From DAIOEK01 sp964648485 (GTDB taxonomy: Bacteria; Chloroflexota; Anaerolineae; Anaerolineales; Anaerolineaceae): 64,000 bases of DNA. The notes under the pieces are model-generated. The model made no database searches. It was not told where the DNA came from and saw only the letters and a program-made list of their open reading frames with translations. The translations under genes and the position numbers were made by a program. The stretch lies in contig CAZYOF010000014.1 in the NCBI GenBank assembly GCA_964648485.1, positions 1 to 64,000 of the forward strand. The letters are read 5' to 3'. Below are positions 7,559-15,449 of this stretch, one piece after another. Position 1 is the stretch's first letter. The number at the start of each line of letters is the position of its first letter.

Positions 7559-7601
7559 GTGGGTAATGATCATAGTGTTGCTCATCTTACCCACATGCCC
7601 G
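7559..7601 (+). repeat. Hairpin unit H5
   Basis: An 8-bp perfect basal stem (7559-7566 with 7587-7594) is followed by ATGCCCG (7595-7601) without the TTTCT end. Two basal pairs differ from H1 on both sides. From here to the ygiQ start (7602-7700) I see no gene or clear signal. Confidence 0.65.
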
Positions 7602-7700
7602 CAGGTTGCTTAGACGAAGGGAAAGGGGATGATTCAACCCAGCAAGGATGACCCCGCACATCCCCACACCGCCCATGCCCCCATCTGTTACAATCAATTT

Positions 7701-9500
7701 ATGAGTACTGACTTCCTGCCCACCACCTCCGCGGAGATGCGCGAACGCGGCTGGGACGCGCTCGACGTGATCCTTGTCAGCGGCGACAGCTACATCGACA
7801 GCCCGTTCATCGGCACCGCCGTGATCGGACGGGTGCTCGAGCGCGCCGGTTACCGGGTGGGAATCATCGCCCAGCCCGAGATCACCTCCACGGCGGATAT
7901 CACCCGTCTGGGTGAACCGCGCCTGTTCTGGGGGATCTCCGGCGGGAGCGTGGACTCGATGGTGGCGAACTACACCGCGCTAAAGAAGAAACGCAAGAGC
8001 GACGATTACACTCCCGGCGGGCAGAACACCCGCCGCCCCGACCGCGCGGTGATCGCTTACAGTAACCTGATCCGCCGGGCATACAAGAACACCGCTCCGC
8101 TCGTGCTGGGGGGCATCGAAGCCTCGCTGCGGCGGGTGGCACATTATGACTTCTGGTCCGATTCTGTGCGGCGCTCAATTTTATTCGACGCCAAGGCAGA
8201 TTACCTGGTGTACGGCATGGGTGAGCAGACCATTCTGGCGCTGGCTGAGGCGCTGCGCACCGGCGGCGACCCAGCCGCCACTCGCGGGGTATGTTATATC
8301 AGCCGCGAGGCGCCCGCCGGGTATGAGATGCTGCCCTCCTACGAGGAGGTGAGCGCCGACAAGCTGGCGTTCATCCGCATGTTCCACAGCTTCTACCGCA
8401 ACATGGATCCCATCACCGCGCACGGGCTGGTGCAGGCGCACGCAGACCGGCTGCTGGTGCAGAATCCGCCCGCGCAATTTGGCACCCAGACGGAACTGGA
8501 TGACATCTACGACCTGCCCTACCAGCGGCAGCATCACCCCTACTATGAACAGATGGGCGCGGTGAGGCTGCAGGATACGGTGGGCTTTTCGATCAGCACC
8601 CACCGCGGCTGTTACGGTGAATGCAACTTCTGCGCGATCGCGGTGCACGAGGGTCGGACGGTGCGCTGGCGGAGTGAGGAATCCATCCTCGCCGAAGCGG
8701 AAAGGCTCACCCGGCTGCCCGGCTTCAAGGGTATCATCCAGGATGTGGGCGGACCGACCGCCAATATGTACGGATTCGAATGCCGCAAAAAGCTGACCTC
8801 GGGCGTGTGCGAAGACAAGCGCTGCGTTTTCCCCATCACCTGCAAGGCGCTCAAACCAACCCACCAGCCGCAAACCGAGCTGCTGAAGCGCATCCGCAAG
8901 ATTCCGGGGGTGAAGAAAGCCTTTGTGGCTTCGGGCATCCGCTACGATCTGATCCTCACCGATACCGCCCACGGGCAGGAATACCTGCGCGAGGTGGTGG
9001 GGCACCATGTTTCGGGGCAGATGAAGGTGGCGCCCGAGCATACCAGCCCCGTCGTGCTGGCGAAGATGGGCAAACCGGGCACAGACGCGCTGGTGAAGTT
9101 CAAGCAGAAATTCGATGACCTTTCACGTGAAAGCGGCAAGAAGCAGTTCCTCACGTATTACCTGATCGCGGCACACCCCGGCTGCGGGGAGAAGGAGATG
9201 CAGGAGCTCAAGCGCTTCGTGAGCCGCGAGCTGCACATCACCCCCGAGCAGGTGCAGATCTTCACGCCGACACCATCCACTTATTCGAGCCTGATGTATT
9301 ACACCGGGCTGGATCCCTTCACACTGGAGCCGCTGTTCGTGGAGCGGGACCCGGTGCGCAAGGAGAAGCAGAAGAAGATGATCACAGAGCCAGGCGGAAA
9401 ATCCGTCGGCGGGGCATCCCCGCGAAAACTGCCTTCCCGCGCTGGCGGGCGGGATGGAAGTACCAAAAACAAAAAATATCCGCACAGGGAGAAGCCATGA
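7701..9500 (+). CDS. ygiQ: YgiQ family radical SAM protein
   Basis: The 599-residue product is a YgiQ-type radical SAM enzyme of unknown reaction. The N-terminal part (LDVILVSGDSYIDSPFIGTAVIGR) is the family-specific domain. The radical SAM core has CYGECNFC (Cys 304, 308 and 311) to bind the 4Fe-4S cluster, and the C-terminal half keeps QVQIFTPTPSTYSSLMYYTG, strongly conserved in YgiQ. The last 40 residues are basic and low in complexity (GGKSVGGASPRKLPSRAGG), as in other members. ATG 7701 was chosen because family members begin with a similar short lead. Its stop overlaps the next gene by 4 bases (ATGA), so the two are translationally coupled. Confidence 0.93.
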   Translation: MSTDFLPTTSAEMRERGWDALDVILVSGDSYIDSPFIGTAVIGRVLERAGYRVGIIAQPEITSTADITRLGEPRLFWGISGGSVDSMVANYTALKKKRKSDDYTPGGQNTRRPDRAVIAYSNLIRRAYKNTAPLVLGGIEASLRRVAHYDFWSDSVRRSILFDAKADYLVYGMGEQTILALAEALRTGGDPAATRGVCYISREAPAGYEMLPSYEEVSADKLAFIRMFHSFYRNMDPITAHGLVQAHADRLLVQNPPAQFGTQTELDDIYDLPYQRQHHPYYEQMGAVRLQDTVGFSISTHRGCYGECNFCAIAVHEGRTVRWRSEESILAEAERLTRLPGFKGIIQDVGGPTANMYGFECRKKLTSGVCEDKRCVFPITCKALKPTHQPQTELLKRIRKIPGVKKAFVASGIRYDLILTDTAHGQEYLREVVGHHVSGQMKVAPEHTSPVVLAKMGKPGTDALVKFKQKFDDLSRESGKKQFLTYYLIAAHPGCGEKEMQELKRFVSRELHITPEQVQIFTPTPSTYSSLMYYTGLDPFTLEPLFVERDPVRKEKQKKMITEPGGKSVGGASPRKLPSRAGGRDGSTKNKKYPHREKP

Positions 9501-10645
9501 CCTATCAGGCATACGCCATCTGCACCCCGGGGCTGGAGGAGATCGTGAGCGGGGAACTGACCCGGTTGGGAATTCCCCTGCAGAGCGGGGAAGGTTCGAC
9601 CGGCACCGAGGGCGGCGAGGATTCGGGCGGGGTGGCGTTTGAGGCATCGCTGGAGCAGATCTACCAGGCGAATCTGCATTTGCGCTGCGCAAGCCGGGTG
9701 ATCGTGCGCGCGGGTGAGTTTGACAGCATCGGCTTCGCCGACTTCCGCAAGAAGACCGCGCGCCTGCCGTGGGAGCAATTTATCAGACTGGGCAGCGATC
9801 TGACCCTGCATGTGACCTGCCGCAAGAGCCGCCTGTACCACTCGGCGGCGGTGGCACGCGAAGTGGCAGCGGCCATCAGCCAGAAGCTGGGGAAGCCATC
9901 TGCCCTGGTGAAGGCAACCGATGAACGGGCGGACAAGGCGCAGATGATTGTGGCGCGGATTGTGAACGACCATGTGACGTTGAGCCTGGATACCTCGGGA
10001 GAGCTGCTGCACCGCAGGGGATACCGCCTGCAAACGGCGAAAGCCCCCCTGCGCGAGACGCTGGCAGCCGGGCTGGTGATGCTGGCTGGCTGGCAGCCGG
10101 AGTATCCGCTGCTGGACCCGTTCTGCGGGTCGGGTACCATCGCCATCGAAGCGGCGATGATCGCACGCAACATTGCCCCGGGCAGAAACCGGCGTTTCGC
10201 CTTCATGGGCTGGGCGAATTTCAGCAAGAAAAATTACGGGGTGATCCTCGATAAAGCGCGCGCAGATGAAGTGAAAGCTCCGCTCAACATTTTTGGCTCA
10301 GACCGGGATGCCGGGGCGATCGAGATCGCGCGCGCCAACGCGGAACGTGCCGGGGTGAGTGGGGGGATCCTTTTCACGCAGCAGGCTTTCTCGGCGGTAG
10401 AAGCGCCCGCGGACGCGGGCTGGCTGGTGAGTAATCCGCCCTACGGGGTGCGGGTCAGCCCCACCACAGATCTGCGCAACCTGTACACGCGGCTGGGGGA
10501 TATTTTACGCGGAGATTTCAGCGGATGGCATTACGGCATTTTGTGCGCGGATGCCATACTGGCGGGGCACATGCGGGTGAAGCCTGCCCGGGTGGTGGAC
10601 CTGGAGAACGGGGGAATTGGGGTGAAGTATTACGTGGGTGGGTAA
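9497..10645 (+). CDS. THUMP-domain class I rRNA (guanine-N2) methyltransferase, RlmL/RlmKL-like
   Basis: The 382-residue protein methylates RNA, most likely 23S rRNA at a guanine N2. Residues 1-160 form the ferredoxin-like plus THUMP RNA-binding part (CTPGLEEIVSGELTRLGI is the usual start). The Rossmann methyltransferase follows, with DPFCGSGTIAIEAAMIARN as SAM motif I and NPPYGVR (313-319) as catalytic motif IV of the N2-guanine type. It is the length of single-domain RlmL homologues and lacks the C-terminal RlmK half. It overlaps ygiQ by 4 bases. No clear terminator follows. Confidence 0.9.
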   Translation: MTYQAYAICTPGLEEIVSGELTRLGIPLQSGEGSTGTEGGEDSGGVAFEASLEQIYQANLHLRCASRVIVRAGEFDSIGFADFRKKTARLPWEQFIRLGSDLTLHVTCRKSRLYHSAAVAREVAAAISQKLGKPSALVKATDERADKAQMIVARIVNDHVTLSLDTSGELLHRRGYRLQTAKAPLRETLAAGLVMLAGWQPEYPLLDPFCGSGTIAIEAAMIARNIAPGRNRRFAFMGWANFSKKNYGVILDKARADEVKAPLNIFGSDRDAGAIEIARANAERAGVSGGILFTQQAFSAVEAPADAGWLVSNPPYGVRVSPTTDLRNLYTRLGDILRGDFSGWHYGILCADAILAGHMRVKPARVVDLENGGIGVKYYVGG

Positions 10646-10762
10646 GGTAGAAAAACAGATACAAATACTTGAAAAAAGGTGCCTTTAAACAAAAGGATAC
10701 AATTCCCCAGGGTGAAAATGGTTTATTGATTCAAATAAGTATATGAAAATGGGAGGTGTAAG

Positions 10763-10785
10763 AAAACCTGTCATTTGTAACAGGT
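10763..10785 (-). terminator. Possible terminator of the SEC-C gene
   Basis: ACCTGT and ACAGGT pair (10766-10771 with 10780-10785), followed on the minus strand by TTTTCTT. The stem is only six pairs, so this is moderate evidence. Confidence 0.4.
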
Positions 10786-10822
10786 ACTGTTTGTTTACCC
10801 TAATTGAGTGGGCTAATTATGT

Positions 10823-11710
10823 TTAACTAGTTGGACCTACTTTCATCACATAGTAACCGCTTCGCGGTGGTAAACCAAAATGTATCTCCCGCTGTGTATT
10901 TCCGTTTACAATAATGATACATTCAGGACGATAATGCAGTTGCCAACCAGCCTTAAGAATCCTTTCGAGAAAATCGTTATTTGGTGAAGATATTAAGAAG
11001 AGAAATTGAAAACCACCAATTAGAAAATATACCCCATTAAATTTTACGTCTTGGGATCCATCGCCAACTAGCCAGGCACCAATTTGATGGTAGTCTGTTT
11101 TTATATCTTTTCCCTTAAATAAATAAAGACCTTCACATTTTTGGATATTGCCTAAACCAAATAAAATTTCTAGCCATTCCTTGGGTGGTTGCCAATTCCT
11201 ATATTCACTTGAACTCCAACCAGATGATATTTGGCCACATAATAACTTAAGCATCCACCTTTCAACTTCATCCCCATTTATCATCAAGTATTCTTCTGAA
11301 TAATTTTCTTGTAGGAGAAACCTAAAAAACTTCATCCCGATAATATCAAGCCCACTAAGCGCTTGGTTGTGCCTTTTGCATAAAATTTTTGAAGAAATTG
11401 ACTCAATTGAAATTCGTCTTTCTTCATTTCTATCAAGCCAAACCGGCCCAGATATCTTCAGTTGCTTATTTTCTAGCCGAATCAAATTCAACACAGCTTC
11501 ACTAACAAAATGTTCTTTTGACATACTATGGCTGCAATCATTTAGCTGACGTGCATAACACTTTGGATTTGAGTAACCAGACTTTGGAGCAGGAGGCGTT
11601 GTGTTCACTCTTGCAGTAATACAGCAATCAATAATTGCCTTTCCGCTACCGCAAGGACAGGGAAATTCGTTCGCATTTACAATTCTTTGCTGGTCATTTA
11701 CATTTGCCAT
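10823..11710 (-). CDS. SEC-C motif protein with HNH-like zinc region
   Basis: The product (295 residues) has no function I can name. It begins with a SEC-C type zinc motif (CPCGSGKAIIDCC, residues 18-30). A second Cys/His-rich part follows: CYARQLNDCSHSMSKEHFVS with ILCKRHNQALSG about 50 residues later. This spacing of C, C-SH, EHF and CxxH-N resembles HNH-type nuclease zinc folds. The C-terminal half is mixed alpha/beta without recognisable motifs. The gene is clearly richer in A and T than its neighbours and sits beside an SRA-like/HNH nuclease gene, which suggests recent transfer and a possible defence role (inference). Confidence 0.7.
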   Translation of the reverse strand: MANVNDQQRIVNANEFPCPCGSGKAIIDCCITARVNTTPPAPKSGYSNPKCYARQLNDCSHSMSKEHFVSEAVLNLIRLENKQLKISGPVWLDRNEERRISIESISSKILCKRHNQALSGLDIIGMKFFRFLLQENYSEEYLMINGDEVERWMLKLLCGQISSGWSSSEYRNWQPPKEWLEILFGLGNIQKCEGLYLFKGKDIKTDYHQIGAWLVGDGSQDVKFNGVYFLIGGFQFLFLISSPNNDFLERILKAGWQLHYRPECIIIVNGNTQREIHFGLPPRSGYYVMKVGPTS

Positions 11711-11888
11711 TGGTATTATTTCAATAATCTTTTTCTTTAATTAACATTTAACCTAAAAACATATATTATTAACTTTATGCAAAATTACTCCAAGATTTAT
11801 GAAAAAACAGATAAATACAGAAAATAGAGCAAAGAATTTGTGATCTAGGTTTCTCTACATCCACTCGGCTAGTTTTTGAATAGACCAC

Positions 11889-12578
11889 TTATTCAATTTT
11901 GTTGCTCTTTTCTAGATTGTGTCTCCCACAGAGTAATTGAATATTATTTTCATCCGTTGAGGAACCACCGAGGGAATATGGAATAATATGGTCGAAATGT
12001 AAATCTTCTTTGGAACCACATTTCACACATTTTCCCCTATCTCTTTTCCAAACCGCTATTTTAACTTCTGATGGAATAATTCTTCTATATTCAATGTCCT
12101 CTGGAATGGGCAGGTTAAAATCTTCTTCACCTTCCACAGCTGATAGTTTAAATTTAAATACTTTTCGGTTGTTACTATTCTCCACCCATGTATCCACAAG
12201 GTGAAAAATACCGTTATAAGACCAGATACCAATTTTTAATTTTTCATATACTCTAACTCGTTCTGGAGGTAGCAGATTATTTTTGAAATTCTCTGCCGCA
12301 TTGAAGAATTTTCCATTCTGAGTAAGATTACCAGTTGTTGTGTACATTTTTTGGTCCACTTGTTTTGGATTTGGATGCTCAGAACGTGGCACATCATGCC
12401 CCTCATAAATTATTTTTGTTCCTTCATCTTCTAGGGTATCAAAATATGGTGCGCCTTCTCTAACGGACATTAAAATTACGGAATAGTTGGAACTAAGACG
12501 AAAATTCATTCCTCGTTGCAGGCTACCAACACCCTCGCGATCACACATCTCACGATAAGAAATAATAACTTCTGGCAT
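11889..12578 (-). CDS. SRA/YDG-like domain plus HNH endonuclease (modification-dependent restriction candidate)
   Basis: The 229-residue protein has two parts. Residues 20-150 resemble the SRA/YDG DNA-base-binding domain: YSVILMSVREGAPYFD, IIYEGHD, LTQNGKFFNAA, RVRVYEKLKIGIWSYNG and FHLVDTW. Residues 175-229 are a complete HNH: KRDRGKCVKCG, DHIIPYSLGG (His-His) and NNIQLLCGRHN, with two CxxC pairs for structural zinc. This order is known from type IV enzymes such as ScoMcrA that cut DNA with modified cytosine. The gene is AT-rich and probably acquired. That it restricts DNA here is inference; an SRA-HNH protein could also serve repair. Confidence 0.75.
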   Translation of the reverse strand: MPEVIISYREMCDREGVGSLQRGMNFRLSSNYSVILMSVREGAPYFDTLEDEGTKIIYEGHDVPRSEHPNPKQVDQKMYTTTGNLTQNGKFFNAAENFKNNLLPPERVRVYEKLKIGIWSYNGIFHLVDTWVENSNNRKVFKFKLSAVEGEEDFNLPIPEDIEYRRIIPSEVKIAVWKRDRGKCVKCGSKEDLHFDHIIPYSLGGSSTDENNIQLLCGRHNLEKSNKIE

Positions 12579-12677
12579 AACCCCTCAATCTAATATTTTG
12601 TTAAATATTATTATCACCAAATACCTAAAACTGGCAACTTTGTTGTTTAGTAAAATCTTGATATGTAAGAATTTTCA

Positions 12678-12699
12678 GGTGAAGCGTGCTCCACCCTAC
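12678..12699 (-). repeat. REP hairpin 1 (GGAGC class)
   Basis: On the minus strand GTAG (12699-12696) precedes an 18-base hairpin with one mismatched pair. The GTAG-plus-hairpin layout is typical of REP sequences served by RAYT transposases. Confidence 0.75.
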
Positions 12700-12710
12700 G
12701 AATACTGAAA

Positions 12711-12728
12711 GGTGAGCCAGGGCGCACC
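12711..12728 (+). repeat. REP-like hairpin 2 (GTGCC class, no GTAG)
   Basis: Arms GGTGAGCC and GGCGCACC pair with one mismatch. The leading tetranucleotide is lost (GAAA), so this is probably a decayed copy. Confidence 0.5.
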
Positions 12729-12739
12729 AAAGATCAACA

Positions 12740-12761
12740 GGTGGAGCAGGCTCCACCCTGC
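12740..12761 (-). repeat. REP hairpin 3 (GGAGC class)
   Basis: A perfect 8-bp stem (12740-12747 with 12750-12757). The leader on the minus strand is GCAG instead of GTAG. Confidence 0.7.
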
Positions 12762-12768
12762 GAAGGAG

Positions 12769-12790
12769 GTTGGGTGTGCCCTGGCACACC
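12769..12790 (+). repeat. REP hairpin 4 (GTGCC class)
   Basis: Leader GTTG (12769-12772), then a perfect 8-bp stem (12773-12780 with 12783-12790). It is opposite in orientation to hairpins 3 and 5. Confidence 0.7.
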
Positions 12791-12801
12791 AAAGATCAAA
12801 T

Positions 12802-12823
12802 GGTGGAGCAGGCTCCACCCTAC
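12802..12823 (-). repeat. REP hairpin 5 (GGAGC class)
   Basis: A perfect 8-bp stem at 12802-12819 with GTAG on the minus strand (12823-12820). It ends 6 bases before the RAYT stop codon. Confidence 0.8.
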
Positions 12824-12829
12824 GAATAC

Positions 12830-13381
12830 TCATTCACCACCCCGGATGGATTTAATTCTTTCGGGCTCTGCATCTCCCCAATCCTGATCATAAACACCAT
12901 CCCGGACATATCTGGCAATGGAGGACCATTGCCAATCCATCGCGCGGGTCACATACCCATGTTTTACCGGGTTGAAATGGATGTAATCCAAATGGGCATC
13001 GTAATCCGCCTGGTCGCGGATGGTATGCTCCCAGTAGCGGCGCTGCCAGACATGTGCTTCCCTTCGGTTGGCGTGGGTTTCATTCGTAACCATCCGATTG
13101 GGATGTAACGACAGGTAACGTTTGGTGAACAGGCTTTTGATCATCTGGATTTTGGATGGATAATTATCATCTCCATCTAGGAGGGTGGTCAGGCAATGAA
13201 TATGATCTGGTAACAGGCAAATGGCATCGGTTGCGAAAGGGTATTTGCCCTCGACATACCGCCAGACCTCTCCAAGGAGAGCGGCGTGCTGGGGATTGGA
13301 AAAGATTCTCTGGCGATGCCAGGTGACGATCGTCAGGAAGAAGGTTCCTCCGGGGACATAATAGCGACGGTAATCAGGCAT
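12830..13381 (-). CDS. REP-associated tyrosine transposase (RAYT, Y1/HUH family)
   Basis: The 183-residue protein is a single-domain Y1 transposase of the RAYT/TnpA-REP type. It has the opening YRRYYVPGGTFFLTIVTWHR, the HUH-like pair in LLPDHIHCL (residues about 59-67) and the catalytic Tyr in LDYIHFNPVKHGY, the most conserved RAYT block. Such proteins bind and nick REP hairpins and are thought to spread or maintain them. Eight REP-like hairpins lie directly around it (12678-12823 and 13404-13489), which supports the assignment from context. No terminal IS ends or partner gene are seen. It appears intact and possibly active. Confidence 0.92.
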   Translation of the reverse strand: MPDYRRYYVPGGTFFLTIVTWHRQRIFSNPQHAALLGEVWRYVEGKYPFATDAICLLPDHIHCLTTLLDGDDNYPSKIQMIKSLFTKRYLSLHPNRMVTNETHANRREAHVWQRRYWEHTIRDQADYDAHLDYIHFNPVKHGYVTRAMDWQWSSIARYVRDGVYDQDWGDAEPERIKSIRGGE

Positions 13382-13403
13382 GGTTAATTTTAGTGGGTAT
13401 TTT

Positions 13404-13425
13404 GTAGGGTGTGCCCTGGCACGCC
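13404..13425 (+). repeat. REP hairpin 6 (GTGCC class)
   Basis: GTAG (13404-13407) followed by an 18-base hairpin with a G-T pair, same class and orientation as hairpin 4. It lies 22 bases upstream of the RAYT start. Confidence 0.8.
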
Positions 13426-13436
13426 AATATTAATCA

Positions 13437-13458
13437 GGTGGGGTGGACCCCATCCTAC
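13437..13458 (-). repeat. REP hairpin 7 (variant stem)
   Basis: Arms GGTGGGGT and ACCCCATC with GTAG on the minus strand (13458-13455). The stem sequence differs from the other GGAGC-class copies yet still pairs. Confidence 0.75.
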
Positions 13459-13467
13459 AGATTAACA

Positions 13468-13489
13468 GGTGGAGCCTGCTCCACCCTAC
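13468..13489 (-). repeat. REP hairpin 8 (GGAGC class)
   Basis: A perfect 8-bp stem at 13468-13485 with GTAG on the minus strand (13489-13486). The loop is inverted relative to hairpins 3 and 5. Confidence 0.8.
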
Positions 13490-13602
13490 AAAGATTCCAA
13501 CAGGCGTTGCAGCTTATCGAGGGACATGCGCCAGCCGGTTGCCCCCCTATTATCCCCCCAGATGCAGGGTGGCTGGAGGAGGGAAACATCTTCTGGTCAA
13601 AA

Positions 13603-14157
13603 TCAGAGCACGAATGGAATAAACATTTTCGTGCTTTGCATATACACCCGGTACGGTTCTCCGAAGTAGGCGATATTCTCATCCTCTTCCACCTTTGCCG
13701 TGAGGATGAGAAAGAGGGTGGCGGCGGTTGCGAGGATCAAGGTGAGCCAGGTGACCTGCTTGAAGCAGATCCCCCAGGCGAGGAACAATAATGAGCTGTA
13801 AAACGGGTGGCGGATGTAGCGGTAGATGCCGGTGGTGACCAGTTCGGTAGTCTTTTCGATGCCGATGAGGGAGGTATCCGCCCGGTCTTGGTCGATCTTG
13901 CCCCGCTGCTGGAACATCCGCACCCCCTGGAAGATGAGAATCAACGAGATGATGAGCAATGACCAGGCGACCAGTTGCATGGGACTCAAGGGGCTATAGA
14001 ACCAATAGCGCATGTTGATGGCGAACAGGATCAGGATGATTTCCCAGGCGAAAAACCGGTAAAAACCGTGGTTCGGGATACGCTGGAAAGAAGATCGGGA
14101 TACCCAAACCACCGCAATGGTTCCCATAATGAAGATGATCCACTGGATTGTGTACAT
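13603..14157 (-). CDS. Isoprenylcysteine carboxyl methyltransferase (ICMT)-family membrane protein
   Basis: A 184-residue membrane protein with about five hydrophobic segments. The C-terminal half holds the family signature: TGIYRYIRHPFYSSLLFLAWG, then a helix pair, then YFGEPYRVYMQSTKMFIP. The RHP..Y and E..YxxY residues bind SAM in ICMT and related phospholipid methyltransferases. Bacteria lack prenylated CaaX proteins, so the real acceptor is unknown, perhaps a lipid or small hydrophobic molecule. It follows another membrane protein gene by 24 bases and is probably in its operon. A second ICMT-family gene lies at 17555-17989. Confidence 0.82.
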   Translation of the reverse strand: MYTIQWIIFIMGTIAVVWVSRSSFQRIPNHGFYRFFAWEIILILFAINMRYWFYSPLSPMQLVAWSLLIISLILIFQGVRMFQQRGKIDQDRADTSLIGIEKTTELVTTGIYRYIRHPFYSSLLFLAWGICFKQVTWLTLILATAATLFLILTAKVEEDENIAYFGEPYRVYMQSTKMFIPFVL

Positions 14158-14181
14158 TTATCACCCCTTATTCTGATGTGA

Positions 14182-14730
14182 TTAATCACCCGCGGCAGGC
14201 AATTTTTTGACTTCGAAAACCAACAACAGGCTGAATATGATCTCGACCCCGATCATCATCCCCGCGACAATCTGGGGAGAGAAATTCAGCCCCACGATGA
14301 GCGCAGCGATGGGAATGAGCCCGGATAAGACCATGTAGGTTGTAGATTTGTAAAGCCATCCGTAGGGGAAGAGATGGGCTCCGAAGATCATCGCCAGCAC
14401 CATCACCATTTTTTCGGGAACCGCGTTGTAGATCCACATGGCGATGAGGAGGTACAGCATCTGGTTGACAGAAAATAAGATGCCCAGGTTGGTGAGAGGA
14501 TTGTCTTTGTTTGTAAAATCCACCTTGATGATTTTCGAAATCAGGAACGCCAGGGGGACGAGGGGGGCGGTGAAACAAAAGGTGAGCAGGTTTTTGGTGA
14601 GGATGTGCAGACCGGTGGAATGGACCACCAGAATAGCGATCCAGAGAAAGACGGATGCCAGAATAAAATGCAATCCTTTTTTCTGTTTGGTTGCGCTATT
14701 CAGGCGCAATTGATCGAGGTTTAAATTCAT
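14182..14730 (-). CDS. Membrane protein, resembling the DUF7010 family
   Basis: The 182-residue protein has about five to six membrane helices. The opening KKGLHFILASVFLWIAI, then FCFTAPLVPLAFLISKIIKV and LGILFSVNQMLYLLIAMW, resembles a small family of bacterial membrane proteins (DUF7010) as I remember it. The function is unknown. It is first of a two-gene operon with the ICMT-like protein at 13603. The TetR gene on the other strand starts 146 bases away, and the palindromes at 14829-14867 lie between them, so the TetR protein may also control this gene. Confidence 0.6.
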   Translation of the reverse strand: MNLNLDQLRLNSATKQKKGLHFILASVFLWIAILVVHSTGLHILTKNLLTFCFTAPLVPLAFLISKIIKVDFTNKDNPLTNLGILFSVNQMLYLLIAMWIYNAVPEKMVMVLAMIFGAHLFPYGWLYKSTTYMVLSGLIPIAALIVGLNFSPQIVAGMMIGVEIIFSLLLVFEVKKLPAAGD

Positions 14731-14828
14731 AATCAGACTCCTTGTTTTGGGTTGCTGAGGAGTTTTATTGTACCGTAAACTGGATCGCCTGTTTGAAGGT
14801 GTGGTGTTTTTCCGGGGATTGACGAATT

Positions 14829-14867
14829 AATATACCATATAGTATATTATATACTAATTAGTATATA
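14829..14867. promoter_or_regulatory. Double palindromic operator in front of the tetR-like gene
   Basis: A perfect 20-base palindrome (14848-14867, half-site TATATACTAA) abuts a second inverted repeat (14829-14848, arms AATATAC/GTATATT around six bases). Both share the core TATAC/GTATA. They end 9 bases before the ATG at 14877, so binding would cover the promoter or start site. Confidence 0.75.
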
Positions 14868-14876
14868 GAGTAAATT

Positions 14877-15449
14877 ATGGGAAACAAACCGAAATTCGAA
14901 CATGAAAGCGTAGATAGAATTCTGGCTACTGCATGGGAGCTCTTCCAGCAGAAGGGGTACAAGGGTGTAACGGTAGATGAAATCTGCGCCCGCTGCAACC
15001 TGACCAAGCCCACGCTGTACTATCACTTTCACGATAAAGAAGACCTGTTTGTGACCGTTCTGCAACACCGGTTGCAGGTTTTCCACAACATTTTGCAACA
15101 GCCGGGGAGCACCCGGGAACACCTGGTGGCGATGGCGGTTGCCGTACTGGATAATTTCCAGACACAGTACACCGTGCTCCTGCATGACCGTGAACACATT
15201 CAAAAACCGGAAAACCAGCAGGCAATCCGTGAGGCGTTCCGTGGTTCGCTTTTCAACCCTCTGCTCGCGATTATGCAAGCGGGGCTGGAGAGCGGTGAAC
15301 TGCGCGGTAAGAATGCCGAGATGCTGACGCTGATGTTCCTGGGAGTCATTAATAACTTTATCAACCGAACTGTTGAACCCGGGATGGACAACACCAGCCT
15401 GGCAACAGAATTAACCCATTTGTTCCTTGAAGGAGTCACCAATTCATGA
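14877..15449 (+). CDS. TetR family transcriptional regulator
   Basis: The 190-residue protein has the TetR DNA-binding helix-turn-helix at residues 8-55 (GVTVDEICARCNLTKPTLYYHFHDKEDLF) and a helical ligand-binding domain of the usual length after it. It probably represses itself and the overlapping membrane protein gene (15446), and perhaps the divergent membrane gene at 14730. The palindromes 9 bases upstream of its start are the likely operators. There is no good ribosome site before ATG 14877, so its leader may be very short. The ligand is unknown; the partner gene suggests a membrane-active compound. Confidence 0.9.
   Translation: MGNKPKFEHESVDRILATAWELFQQKGYKGVTVDEICARCNLTKPTLYYHFHDKEDLFVTVLQHRLQVFHNILQQPGSTREHLVAMAVAVLDNFQTQYTVLLHDREHIQKPENQQAIREAFRGSLFNPLLAIMQAGLESGELRGKNAEMLTLMFLGVINNFINRTVEPGMDNTSLATELTHLFLEGVTNS

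Noticed and set aside
7166..7601. Repeat block read as a CRISPR array or integron attC array
   Set aside because: Units are not identical, spacing varies from 55 to 144 bases, hairpin loops differ and there are no cas genes, integrase or attC core sites nearby.
8181..9041. Minus-strand open frame of 286 codons inside ygiQ
   Set aside because: It is a shadow of the radical SAM gene caused by high GC codon use; the product has no family features.
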